Below, piece after piece: positions 32,935-41,571 of a stretch of DNA of 64,000 nucleotides; positions within the stretch are counted from its first letter, which is position 1; the number at the start of each line of letters is the position of its first letter. Where the stretch lies: contig JAKJHY010000022.1 in the NCBI GenBank assembly GCA_021648845.1, forward strand, positions 1 through 64,000, written 5' to 3'. The notes under the pieces were generated by a model. It was given only the letters and a program-made list of their open reading frames with translations. It ran no database searches and was not told the origin of the DNA. Both the position numbers and the translations under genes were made by a program. This DNA is from Mycobacterium sp. MBM (GTDB lineage Bacteria; Actinomycetota; Actinomycetes; Mycobacteriales; Mycobacteriaceae).

Positions 32935-34139
32935 CCCGGCGGGTCGTGATCGTCGGCGGGTCCGTCGCCGGCGTGCGGGTGGCTCGTAATCTACGTGAAC
33001 AGGGCTGGGCGGAAGCGATCACGCTGCTCGAGGCCGAGCCCCACATGCCCTACGACAAGCCTCCGCTGTCGAAGGCCGGGCTGGGCGACGCGGCGGACGT
33101 GCCGCTGTTGCTCAAGCCGGACGAGGTCGACGAGTTGAAACTCGATCTGCGACTCGGTGCGCGGGCAACCGAACTCGACGTGGCGGGCCGGCGCGTGGTG
33201 CTGGCCGACGGCGCCGGGGTGGACTACGACGTGCTGGTGCTGGCCACCGGCGCTGCGGCCAGGCCGTCACCGTGGGGTTCGTCGCCGCGCATCCACGTGA
33301 TGCGCTCCCGCGACGACGCCGACGCCATCCGCGGTCACCTGCGGCCCGGCGGGCGGCTGCTCGTCATCGGCGGCGGGTTCATCGGTTCCGAGATCGCCGC
33401 CGTGGCGCGCGGAAAGGGCGTCGAGGTCACCCTCGTCGATCCCCAGCCGGTGCCGATGGCCAGGATCATGGGCGAGGCCCTGGGCCGCCGATTCGTGGAT
33501 CTGCACACCGACCACGGCGTCGACGTGCGACTGGGCTGCGGCGTGGAACAGCTCACCGACGAGGGTGACGGTATCCGCGCCGTATTGACCGACGGTGCAG
33601 TGGTTTCCGCCGACGCCGCAGTGGTGGGTATCGGTGTCACGCTGAACACCGCCTGGCTGGAGACCTCGGGTCTGTCGGTGGCCGACGGAATACTCTGCGA
33701 TGCGCACTGCCAGGTCGAGGGCACCCCGAACATCTACGCGGTGGGCGACGTGGCGCGCTGGCACCACCAGCGGCACGGCCGCGACGTCCGCGTCGAACAC
33801 TGGACCAACGCCATCGAGCAGGCCGCCGTCGTCGCGCACAACATCGTGCATTCCGATGACCCGCAGGTGCACGCGCCGGTGGAGTACGTGTGGAGTGACC
33901 AGTACGACTGGAAGATCCAGATCGTCGGCAAACCGGGCCCGGGTACCGAACCGGAAATCGTCGAATCCGCCGAGCCGTTCCGCCTCGCCGCGGTGTACCG
34001 GGACGCCACCGGAGCTCTGCTGGGATCGGTGACGGTGAACTGGGGCCGCGCCTCGGTGGTGGCCCGCAAGGTCCTGCGTGAGGGCGGCAAAGCTGAACAG
34101 GTAATCAACACCATCGCACCGCAGAAGGTTTCAGGATGA
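32931..34139 (+). CDS. phtAd: ferredoxin reductase of the phthalate dioxygenase
   Basis: 402 residues: FAD motif VIVGGSVAGVRVARNL (6-21), NAD-binding VIGGGFIGSEIAAVARGKG (~146-164), second FAD site IYAVGDVARW, and a C-terminal dimerisation domain. Same class as RhoC/BphA4-type NADH:ferredoxin reductases. The ATG at 32931 is fixed by the overlap with the ferredoxin gene; the stop overlaps phtC. Confidence 0.9.
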   Translation: MTRRVVIVGGSVAGVRVARNLREQGWAEAITLLEAEPHMPYDKPPLSKAGLGDAADVPLLLKPDEVDELKLDLRLGARATELDVAGRRVVLADGAGVDYDVLVLATGAAARPSPWGSSPRIHVMRSRDDADAIRGHLRPGGRLLVIGGGFIGSEIAAVARGKGVEVTLVDPQPVPMARIMGEALGRRFVDLHTDHGVDVRLGCGVEQLTDEGDGIRAVLTDGAVVSADAAVVGIGVTLNTAWLETSGLSVADGILCDAHCQVEGTPNIYAVGDVARWHHQRHGRDVRVEHWTNAIEQAAVVAHNIVHSDDPQVHAPVEYVWSDQYDWKIQIVGKPGPGTEPEIVESAEPFRLAAVYRDATGALLGSVTVNWGRASVVARKVLREGGKAEQVINTIAPQKVSG

Positions 34140-34876
34140 CACAGGATTGGGACAGCATTCGGGAGCTGATCGCCGAGGGCTGCCGGGTGCTCGCCGCAAG
34201 GGATCTGGCGCCCGGCATCCTGGGCCACATCAGCGTCCGTCTTGACGACAACCTGCTGGCGGTCCGGTGCCGCGGTCCGCAGGAACGCGGTCTGGCGTTC
34301 ACCACCGCCGAGGACGTCAGAGTGGTCACCTTCGACGGTGCCGAGGGTGCGCCCGGTGAACTCGCCGGCGGGCACACCCCGCCGCACGAACTGCCGCTGC
34401 ACTCCGAGACCCTGCGGCACCGCCCCGACATCGACTGTGTAGTGCACGCGCACCCGGCCGCGGTGGTGGCCGCCGACCTTGCCGGTATTGAGATCCGGCC
34501 CATCGTCGGCGCGTACGACATTCCAGGGTCGGCGCTGGCCCGCGCCGGTATCCCGGTACATCCGCGGTCGGTGCTGATCCGGCGCGCCGATCTGGCCGAG
34601 GAGATGGTGGCCAGCCTGGGCGCCAAGAGCGCGGTACTGCTGCGCGGCCACGGCATGACGGTGGTGGGTGCCTCGGTGCAGGAGGCCGTGCTGCGCAGTG
34701 TGTCCATCGGGTCCATCGCGGCGCTGTCACTGGCGGTCCGTCAGGCCGGCGGGTCGCTGGTCGACATCTCCGAGGCCGACGCCGCCGAACTGCCCGATCT
34801 AGGCGGATCGCTCAACCTCGCCACCGCGTGGCGTCACGAGGTGGCCCGGATGAGTCCCCAGCCGAGCACGGGATAG
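34136..34876 (+). CDS. phtC: 3,4-dihydroxyphthalate 2-decarboxylase (class II aldolase family)
   Basis: 246 residues of the class II aldolase/adducin fold. Metal-site residues Glu91 (LPLHSE), His104 and His106 (VVHAHP), and a third His in LLRGHGMTVVG. Actinobacterial PhtC enzymes of this family decarboxylate 3,4-dihydroxyphthalate to protocatechuate, which is exactly the substrate of the pca genes in this island. Last gene of the pht operon. Confidence 0.85.
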   Translation: MTQDWDSIRELIAEGCRVLAARDLAPGILGHISVRLDDNLLAVRCRGPQERGLAFTTAEDVRVVTFDGAEGAPGELAGGHTPPHELPLHSETLRHRPDIDCVVHAHPAAVVAADLAGIEIRPIVGAYDIPGSALARAGIPVHPRSVLIRRADLAEEMVASLGAKSAVLLRGHGMTVVGASVQEAVLRSVSIGSIAALSLAVRQAGGSLVDISEADAAELPDLGGSLNLATAWRHEVARMSPQPSTG

Positions 34877-35080
34877 TTGCCGCGGAACACGCCGTGCGGA
34901 TCCCGGTTGCGCTTGACGGTGCGCAGACGCTCCAACGTTCCGGGCGAAAGGCCTGGGTCGCAGTCTGTGTGGGGGCCAGGAAATTGAGCCGCGTACGCCC
35001 GTTGTCGTACGCCAGGAAAACGAGATAGGCCGACGACCGTCGACAGCAATCGCACCGCCGTACCTCTGTAACTCGACCAT
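34834..35080 (-). pseudogene. FAD-linked (BBE-type) oxidase, C-terminal remnant
   Basis: Three frames in turn on the minus strand read MVELQRYGGAIAV, YLVFLAYDNGRTRLNF and LERLRTVKRNRDPHGVFRGN, the order and spacing of the C-terminal berberine-bridge/PCMH oxidase end. Multiple frameshifts and no upstream part: a decayed fragment between phtC and the second IclR gene. Confidence 0.55.
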
Positions 35081-35097
35081 GGATCGGTAGGCCGTTG

Positions 35098-35934
35098 ATG
35101 AACAACCGCCAGCTGTCCAGAGGCCGCATCGGTAATCTCTCCGCTGTGCAGAACAAAGCGCCGGAGCCCGCCGGCGAATCTGCTCCGCAGTACCCGATCG
35201 GCTCGGTTGACCGGGCGCTGCAGTTGATCCTACTACTGGCCGAGCAACCCGAACTTCGTCTGACCGAGGCCTCTAAGTACCTGGGGGTGGCATCATCGAC
35301 CGCGCATCGGCTCCTGGCCATGCTGCAGTACCGCGGATTCGTCCGGCAGGACCGGGATTCCAAGGTGTACCGGCCGGGCCCGGCCTTGGTCAGCACGGCA
35401 TTCGCGATACTGGGCCGCATCGACATCACCGGGGCTGCGCAGCCGACGCTGCGCAAGCTCAGCGAACGCCTACAGGAATCAGTCCATGTGGGGATGCTCG
35501 ACGGTTCTACCGTGCGCTTCGTTGTCGCCGAGGAGGGCCCCACGGCGGTGCGGGTGGCTACCAGGTTGGGGCGCGTCATGGCCGCGCACTGCACCTCGAC
35601 GGGGAAGGCGATGCTGGCGCAACTGTCGGAGGGGGAGATCAATCGTCTCTATCCCGAGGAAGATCTGGCTCGGATCACCGCGCACTCCATTAGTACGCGC
35701 ACTGCACTGCACGCCGAACTTGGGAAGATCCGCCAGCGCGGTTATGCGGTGAACCGCGAGGAGAGTGAGGAGAGCGTCGCCTCCGTGGCGGTCCCCATCC
35801 CTACGCCCGCTCCCGGCCTGCGCTTGGCGCTCAACGCTGCGGCGCCGTCGCACCGACTCGCTAGCGGGCAGTACGCCATGGTCGCGGCGATCCTGGTGGA
35901 CGCGGCGCGAGAGATCGGCGAGAACCTGGTCTGA
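35098..35934 (+). CDS. IclR-family regulator, second copy
   Basis: 278 residues, a close paralogue of the IclR at 28656: shared SKYLGVASSTAHRLLAMLQY across the recognition helix and HCTSTGKA in the effector domain. A difference in the binding pocket region (VHVGMLDGSTVRFVV versus VHLGRLDGTDVYFLD) may mean another effector. ATG 35098 is used; the conserved start could be GTG 35146. Co-directional with the matC-like transporter. Confidence 0.82.
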   Translation: MNNRQLSRGRIGNLSAVQNKAPEPAGESAPQYPIGSVDRALQLILLLAEQPELRLTEASKYLGVASSTAHRLLAMLQYRGFVRQDRDSKVYRPGPALVSTAFAILGRIDITGAAQPTLRKLSERLQESVHVGMLDGSTVRFVVAEEGPTAVRVATRLGRVMAAHCTSTGKAMLAQLSEGEINRLYPEEDLARITAHSISTRTALHAELGKIRQRGYAVNREESEESVASVAVPIPTPAPGLRLALNAAAPSHRLASGQYAMVAAILVDAAREIGENLV

Positions 35935-36127
35935 TGCGCGCAGCAGCGCGCACCGCCAGCGCGTTATCGCCTGGTCCAGGCGCTTTGACCGGAGCAAGCC
36001 AGGTGTCATTTCTGCAAAGCAGAGAAGTGTTGCGTCTAACAGAACAATAGGCTTACTTTGAACGACGAGAGGTGACGAGCGCCGCACAGCCCATTCGATA
36101 TGGCGAGCGTCACGACAAAGGAGTCTC

Positions 36128-37477
36128 ATGTCATTCGACGTCATCAGCATCGTCGTTCTGGGTCTGGTCTTCGTGATCGGAACCTGGCGAAACATCAACC
36201 TCGGCGCGCTGTCCCTGGTGGCCGCCATCCTGCTCGGCATCACGCTCGGCGGCGTGGGCCTCAAAGACATCTACGACGGGTTCCCGGCCGACCTGTTCGT
36301 CCTCCTCGTCGGTGTGACGTTCATGTTCGGCGTGGCCACTGCCAACGGCACCGTGGAATGGGTGGTCGAACGCGCCGCGCACCTGATCGGCGACCGCCGC
36401 AAGGCGCTGCCGTGGGTGATGTTCGTGGTGGCGGCCATCCCCACCACCGCAGGTGCCCTCGGCCCGGCCGGTATCGCGATCCTGGCCCCGCTGGGTCTGC
36501 GACTGGGGCAGCGGTACAACATCAACCCCGTGCTGATGGGCCTGATGATCGTGCACGGGTCCGCAGTCGGTAACTTTTCGCCCGTCAACGTCCTGGGCGC
36601 CATCGTCAACCAGACGATGGAACGTGAAGGTCTCCCGTCGAATCCGATCATGCTGTTTGTCGGCAACCTGGTGTTCAACGTCCTGCTGGCCTGCGTCATC
36701 TTCTGGATCTTCGGTCGCGGGCTGCGCGGTGGTGCGCTCACCTCCGGTGACCCGGCGGCCGATACGGCCGGCGGTACCCCGGTGGGCGGCGGCGCGGGTG
36801 CCACTGGCGCCACCGGTGGGTCGGCTGGACTGCGCGAGAAGGTCGCCGTCGTTCCGGAACTTTCAGCCGCGCCGGCCAAGCTCACCGGGCCGCAGACGCT
36901 GACGGTGGTCTCCATCCTGGCGGTGCTCGTCGGCGCCATCGGGTTCGGACTCGACATCGGTGTGCTGGCCCTCGTGGTCGCGGTGTTCCTCCGGTTGGTC
37001 ACCCCGAAGACGAGTATGGGCGCCGAGAAGTCGATCTCGTGGCCCGTGGTACTGCTGATCTGCGGCATCATCACCTACGTCGCGTTGCTGCAGCAGATGG
37101 GCACCATCGACCGTGTAGGCACCTCTGTCGCCGAGATGAGCGTTCCCCTGGTCGCCGCGTTCGTCATCTGCTTCATCGCGGGTGCGGTGTCGGCGTTCGC
37201 CTCCAGTACCGGGACCATCGGCGCCCTGATCCCGCTGGCGGTTCCGCTGCTGATGATGGGCGAGCTGTCCACTCTCGGATTCGTAGTGGCACTGTGCATC
37301 TCGGCCACTGCCGTGGACGCCACACCGTTCTCGACCGTCGGCGCCCTGACTGTGGCCAACGCTCCGGCGGAGCAGCAGCAGCAGATCTACAAAGGCATGC
37401 TCCGCTGGGGCCTGTCGATGATCCTGGTGGCACCGTTGGTCGCCTGGACCATCTTCGTGCTGGTTCCCAGCCTCTGA
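36128..37477 (+). CDS. MatC-like dicarboxylate permease (SLC13/ion-transporter superfamily)
   Basis: 449 residues, ~11 transmembrane segments in two halves (GALGPAGIAILAPLGLRLG; SAFASSTGTIGALIPLAVP are the paired re-entrant loops). The N-terminal region matches the MatC dicarboxylate-carrier family. A Gly/Ala-rich cytoplasmic loop (residues ~205-245) separates the halves. AAGGAG lies 7 nt before the ATG. By position it is the probable phthalate (dicarboxylate) importer. Confidence 0.8.
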   Translation: MSFDVISIVVLGLVFVIGTWRNINLGALSLVAAILLGITLGGVGLKDIYDGFPADLFVLLVGVTFMFGVATANGTVEWVVERAAHLIGDRRKALPWVMFVVAAIPTTAGALGPAGIAILAPLGLRLGQRYNINPVLMGLMIVHGSAVGNFSPVNVLGAIVNQTMEREGLPSNPIMLFVGNLVFNVLLACVIFWIFGRGLRGGALTSGDPAADTAGGTPVGGGAGATGATGGSAGLREKVAVVPELSAAPAKLTGPQTLTVVSILAVLVGAIGFGLDIGVLALVVAVFLRLVTPKTSMGAEKSISWPVVLLICGIITYVALLQQMGTIDRVGTSVAEMSVPLVAAFVICFIAGAVSAFASSTGTIGALIPLAVPLLMMGELSTLGFVVALCISATAVDATPFSTVGALTVANAPAEQQQQIYKGMLRWGLSMILVAPLVAWTIFVLVPSL

Positions 37478-37703
37478 GTTACGACGTGCGGCCCGGTCGA
37501 CAGTGTGTCGGCCGGGCCCTCGGTGTCGGGGCGCCGACCCGGCTCAGTTGTGCCGGGTCCGCCAGTCGAAACTCATCAGCATGACGACGACCTGAACAAC
37601 ACCGTCGAGCTGATCCGGTAGACGTTCGGAACCTTCCGCAACAGATGTACACTTTTCGGATGTGTAGCGCACGGGCGTTGAGGGTCAACCGGCTGCTGGG
37701 CGC

Positions 37704-37852
37704 TCGCAGAGATGAACCGCGCGTATGCTGCTGTGATACCGCAGCCGTGGCCCGCCCGAAGCACTGTGCTGGCCGGGCTGGCCCGACCCGAACTTAGAGT
37801 GGAGATCGAAGGCATTGCGGTGCTAGGCAGTTCCGACTTCACGGGGAGCTGA
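37704..37852 (+). pseudogene. ridA 3'-end remnant
   Basis: The C-terminal ~50 residues of RidA (ARSTVLAGLARPELRVEIEG...SSDFTGS) without any start. It differs from the intact copy at 11736-11884 by a few substitutions. Confidence 0.75.
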
Positions 37853-38102
37853 CAAAGCGATCGGCGACTTGCTGAAGGCCTGTATGAAGGGTCAGCGGCG
37901 ACACGCAGCGTGCACATCGATACCACCCTGCCTCCTGCCGTGCATGCGCACACCCCGTTCGCGGCGCTGCGAGCGCATAATGTGCACAACCGTGCGGGTT
38001 CCCGGTTCTGTCACCTAGATGACAGAAGTGTGCGTGCCACGTGGCTGAGAACGGCCGAGTACTCGCAGCTTGATCAGCTCTCAGGTGTCACCGAGCCTGA
38101 GA
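37704..38102 (+). repeat. diverged direct repeat flanking the catabolic island, copy 2
   Basis: About 399 bp matching 11736-12127 in the same orientation, ~90% identical. It includes the last ~50 codons of a RidA gene (AEMNRAYAAVIPQPWPARST to the stop at 37852) and the same 3' intergenic DNA. No upstream ridA sequence is present, so this is a duplicated segment and not a second gene. Confidence 0.8.
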
Positions 38103-38129
38103 TCCGACAACAAGAGAAGGACAACGTAC

Positions 38130-38726
38130 AACACGTGCGTCGGTTCGGCCACGTACTCGGTGCTGCCGCAGCTGGTTCGGGCGCTCAGTAATCTGCTTCC
38201 CGATGTCGACGTCCGGGTGCGTGGTTAGATGCTTGCCCCGGCTCAGCTGGCTGCGCTGGCGGAGGGGGAGATCGACCTTGCGCTGCTGCGCCCCCAATAA
38301 TCGATGCGGGCCTGTCGACCGAGATAATCCGCCGCGACTCGCTATTGGTCGCGCTGCCGGAACGCCATCGACTGAGTACGCGAAAAAACAAGTGGTGGCC
38401 GATATTGCGACGAAGACTTCGTGGCGCATGCCGGCGGCGGCCGCTCCGTCATGGGATCATTGCTGACCACGCTGTGCGCCGACGCCGGTTTCACTGCCCA
38501 TGTGCGCCACGAAGTCGAGGAGACCTCGACCCTGTTCACCCTCGTAGCCGTAGGGCTCGGGGTGGCGATCGCTCCGGCACCGACGTCCGCTCTCGACATC
38601 GCCGGGGTGGTCCACCGGCCGCTGCAGCCGCGCAGCCTCGGCATCGACTTGGTGGCCGCCTGGCCGACATCGGCGCACGATCAATTAATTCGGAAGGTCA
38701 CTACCACGCTTCGTGACATAGCCTGA
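38130..38726 (+). pseudogene. LysR-family regulator, decayed C-terminal domain
   Basis: ATYSVLPQLVRALSNLLPDV aligns with TYDVLPRLTRLVHAQLPEI of the intact LysR at 19562, then a TAG at 38227, LALLRPQ, further stops, and a readable end from 38421 (TLFTLVAVGLGVAIAPAP). The DNA-binding domain is missing. It directly follows repeat copy 2 and marks the island's right edge. Confidence 0.7.
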
Positions 38727-39209
38727 CGCTGTGGTATCAAGGGCCTTTACGCTGCTCGTAACGTTGCGGCACACCACAATTGCGCCAGGGTGCTGCTTGA
38801 GGCAGCCTCGACGACCCAACTCCAGCCGCTTCCGCTGTGGGGTGGAGTCTCGCATAGGAATGTCCGGGTAGGTTGACGAGACCCGTTGTAAGGGACAATG
38901 TTTCAGATCTCGCGGCGAGTTGGCGTCACGTGACGAAATGCGAATAGGGGTGCCGGATCGTCCGATCCGGACCCTTCTCGGGCGTTGCGTCCGCTGTTTC
39001 ATAGTGGACATGAAAGTGGGATTTTCTGCCGTGGACATCTCCTGAGAACGACGCAGTCAGCGCAGGTCACGATGTCGCTGATGGACATGAAACTTGAGAA
39101 GCCACAAGCGTTGAACCGCCTACAAGAGCGGCAAATTGGTGACCAAAACAAGATCAAAGCCGCCTTATGCGCGTAGCCTACAGCAAACCGGAAGGGAAGG
39201 GAAGGCGTC
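38727..39209. other. intergenic junction between island and backbone
   Basis: No gene seen. CCGGATCG-TC-CGATCCGG at 38953-38970 is a perfect 18-bp inverted repeat. TGGACATGAAA occurs at 39005 and 39082, with a partial TGGACAT at 39032, which could be a binding-site cluster for the gene at 39210. Confidence 0.35.
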
Positions 39210-39959
39210 ATGGGCGTCTATGACACCGCCTGCCTGATCACCGGTGTGAGCCTGACCAACATCGACGCGACCGCGGTATTGCTGCGTCGCACCGCTGACG
39301 GCCAATACCATCCACTCTCGCTCGGCACCTACGGCTTCTACGACGGGTACGGATGCCTCGACGCGATCACCACAAACCGCCATACCGAAGCACTAAAAGC
39401 GTTCGCGTCCAACGCGTTTCGAGTCGGCCGTTTCCACGCCCACGACTACACCCACGCCGGCGATCCGCACTGGTTCGATCCCGACATCGCCATCGAATCA
39501 CTGCTCTATCTCTGCGAGCGGACCACCACCTGCTCGGACCTCTACGGCGGCACCTACCCGCCCTGCACCGTGCTCGACGGCGACCCAGTAGTCATGACGA
39601 TGATCGCCCAGCCCGTATGGGACGCCATCACCGCATCCCGCCGGCCCGGCCGGCGAAACCTCGCCGCCATGGCCTTCGGCGCCGGCCTGCCCACCGCCAC
39701 CGAGATCTACGGGCCCGACCTGAACGGACCCCTCCAGGAGCCGCTACGCCAACTCGCGGTGATCTCCCACTTCATCGCCACCCATCCGCCGCTTCGATGG
39801 GCACCGCCAGGAGAACCCGGACAGCGCTACCCGCGCGGCGCCGGCCGCCAGTTCAGCTCCGCGGAACGCCGACAGTTCCTCGACGACGCACGCCGCGACT
39901 ACCGAGCGGACGACACGATCCAAAAGGCCCTCGACGCGTACATCAAGGCCGTGGATTAG
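39210..39959 (+). CDS. hypothetical protein
   Basis: 249 residues, soluble. It starts MGVYDTACLITGVSLTNIDAT and has a His/Asp-rich centre (RFHAHDYTHAGDPHWFDPDI), CERTTTCSDLYGG and an Arg/Asp-rich tail. GGAAGGGAAGG precedes the ATG. Family not recognised; codon use and GC at third positions look like a real gene. Followed after 52 bp by another small gene. Confidence 0.6.
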   Translation: MGVYDTACLITGVSLTNIDATAVLLRRTADGQYHPLSLGTYGFYDGYGCLDAITTNRHTEALKAFASNAFRVGRFHAHDYTHAGDPHWFDPDIAIESLLYLCERTTTCSDLYGGTYPPCTVLDGDPVVMTMIAQPVWDAITASRRPGRRNLAAMAFGAGLPTATEIYGPDLNGPLQEPLRQLAVISHFIATHPPLRWAPPGEPGQRYPRGAGRQFSSAERRQFLDDARRDYRADDTIQKALDAYIKAVD

Positions 39960-40011
39960 CAAGCGACACAACCGTGTCACGAGTTATGTGCCTGCAGGAG
40001 GAAAAAACACC

Positions 40012-40266
40012 GTGGCTAAGAAGCTCACCATCAAGCTGCCCGACCCGGGACTGCCGGCGGATCACCACCGCGACGATCAGGTGGTGTTCTACCACGGTCA
40101 CCACGGCGAGTTCCTCGTCAACGGAATGGTGACAGATTCGCCCCAGTCCTCCGCGATCACGGACGAGAACGGCAACACCTACACGGTTAAGGCGCTGCGT
40201 GAACTGGCCCATGCAGCGCTCGCAGCGACCGACGCCGCTGAGGCCCTCGGATGCCCAACCGACTAA
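40012..40266 (+). CDS. hypothetical small protein
   Basis: 84 residues from a GTG preceded by AGGAGG at 39995-40000, the strongest ribosome-binding site nearby, which decides the start over an in-frame ATG at 39988. KKLTIKLPDPGLPADHH and VKALRELAHAALAATDAAEAL are an amphipathic start and a C-terminal helix. No domain recognised. Confidence 0.6.
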   Translation: MAKKLTIKLPDPGLPADHHRDDQVVFYHGHHGEFLVNGMVTDSPQSSAITDENGNTYTVKALRELAHAALAATDAAEALGCPTD

Positions 40267-40278
40267 TCGGGGCCCGTG

Positions 40279-41571
40279 TCACCGTGGGAGCATCGAGATG
40301 ATGGCCGCCGCGCCCGCAGGCTTGGGCGGCCGCAGGGCGCCGTAGGCGGCGCTCGTGAGTCCGCCGACGACCGCACCGGAGACTGCGCCGGCGGGCGGTA
40401 GCCCGAGCAAGGTGCTGCTTCCGTATCCAAGGGTTGCGCCGAGAGAGACTCGCGCCGCCTGCTCCAAGGCTAGGTCTTTCAGGACTCGGGAGCGTTTCGT
40501 GGCTCGATCAACTGCAGCGGCCATGGGTAGCAGCAGGTCCTCGTAGACCTCCTTGGCGTCTGCCTGAAACCCACTGTCCGTGCACGATGTGTTGATCTGT
40601 CGTGCGGCACCGCGCAGCGCCGCTCTCCACTCCGCGAACGACTCCTCTTGGCTGTGAATCTTCACAAGCGTCTCGGCGGGAGCGCCTGCGAATATCGGTA
40701 AGTCGACTGTAAGGAGGCTAGCGGCAACAGTTTCCGATGTGCTCATTGAAAGGTCCGGTGCGGTGCGGCCGTCGAGATAGGCGAGATAGTGCCAATGGTG
40801 GGCCTGTGTCGGGATCAGCGTCGCGTCGTTCAATAGCGCAGTGCGCCGGGCGTCACGCAGATACCAGGGTTCGGCGGGGTGGAGACTACGGGCCTCCTCG
40901 TCGCTGAAACCGCCTCGGAGCAAGTGCTCGTGAAACCCCTCATCCGTTCGGTCCATCTCATCGTCGGGGTCGTCTGAAATGGGAGTCATAACAAGGATCC
41001 CCGCGTCGATGAGCGGTTTGACCTTCAACATCAGAGCGAGACTATCCATGCACCGCCAGGCGTATCCCGCAGGCGATGTCTCTGGATCGAAGGGGCCGGC
41101 CATATGCTGTTCGAACGAGAGCGGGTCCTGCTCAACGAACTCGTCTGCGTAAAGCAACATGGTCATCTCGACGCGGCGGATCCACCTGATGATTCTTGCG
41201 TCGCTATCGTCCAAGTAGTTCTCGGTATCGCGGTCGGTCAGAAGAACTGTCGAGCATGGAAATTGGCTCCACCCTCGGTACGCACGCAGATTTGTGATCA
41301 GACGGATCTTGTCCGGCCGCCGCGCGGGAGCCTGTCGATCCTGGTACTCCTCAAGAATCAGGTTGCGCAACTGGTGCGCGGCCACCCCCGAAAAGTTCCC
41401 CTCTCGCTTCATCAGGGCAAAATGATCGAGGATGGCGCTGAGCTGAGGATCGTTGCTTGACGCAGTAATTGTTGAAATCTCCTCGGGTGAGACGGTCAGC
41501 GTCGCCAGACGTGAACGCGATCTGTCTTCAACGGAGCATCCTCGGGGCCCTTGACGTACGGGGCGATCCAC
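40279..41571 (-). CDS. hypothetical protein with glycine-rich hydrophobic C-terminus
   Basis: Up to 430 residues from a GTG at 41571; the start is uncertain because the first ~25 codons overlap the upstream gene's 3' end. The body is helical and acidic. The last ~55 residues (LGATLGYGSSTLLGLPPAGAVSGAVVGGLTS split into GxxxG-type repeats) could insert into or associate with a membrane. Family not recognised. Co-directional with the gene at 41496, which it overlaps by ~75 bp. Confidence 0.55.
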   Translation of the reverse strand: MDRPVRQGPRGCSVEDRSRSRLATLTVSPEEISTITASSNDPQLSAILDHFALMKREGNFSGVAAHQLRNLILEEYQDRQAPARRPDKIRLITNLRAYRGWSQFPCSTVLLTDRDTENYLDDSDARIIRWIRRVEMTMLLYADEFVEQDPLSFEQHMAGPFDPETSPAGYAWRCMDSLALMLKVKPLIDAGILVMTPISDDPDDEMDRTDEGFHEHLLRGGFSDEEARSLHPAEPWYLRDARRTALLNDATLIPTQAHHWHYLAYLDGRTAPDLSMSTSETVAASLLTVDLPIFAGAPAETLVKIHSQEESFAEWRAALRGAARQINTSCTDSGFQADAKEVYEDLLLPMAAAVDRATKRSRVLKDLALEQAARVSLGATLGYGSSTLLGLPPAGAVSGAVVGGLTSAAYGALRPPKPAGAAAIISMLPR

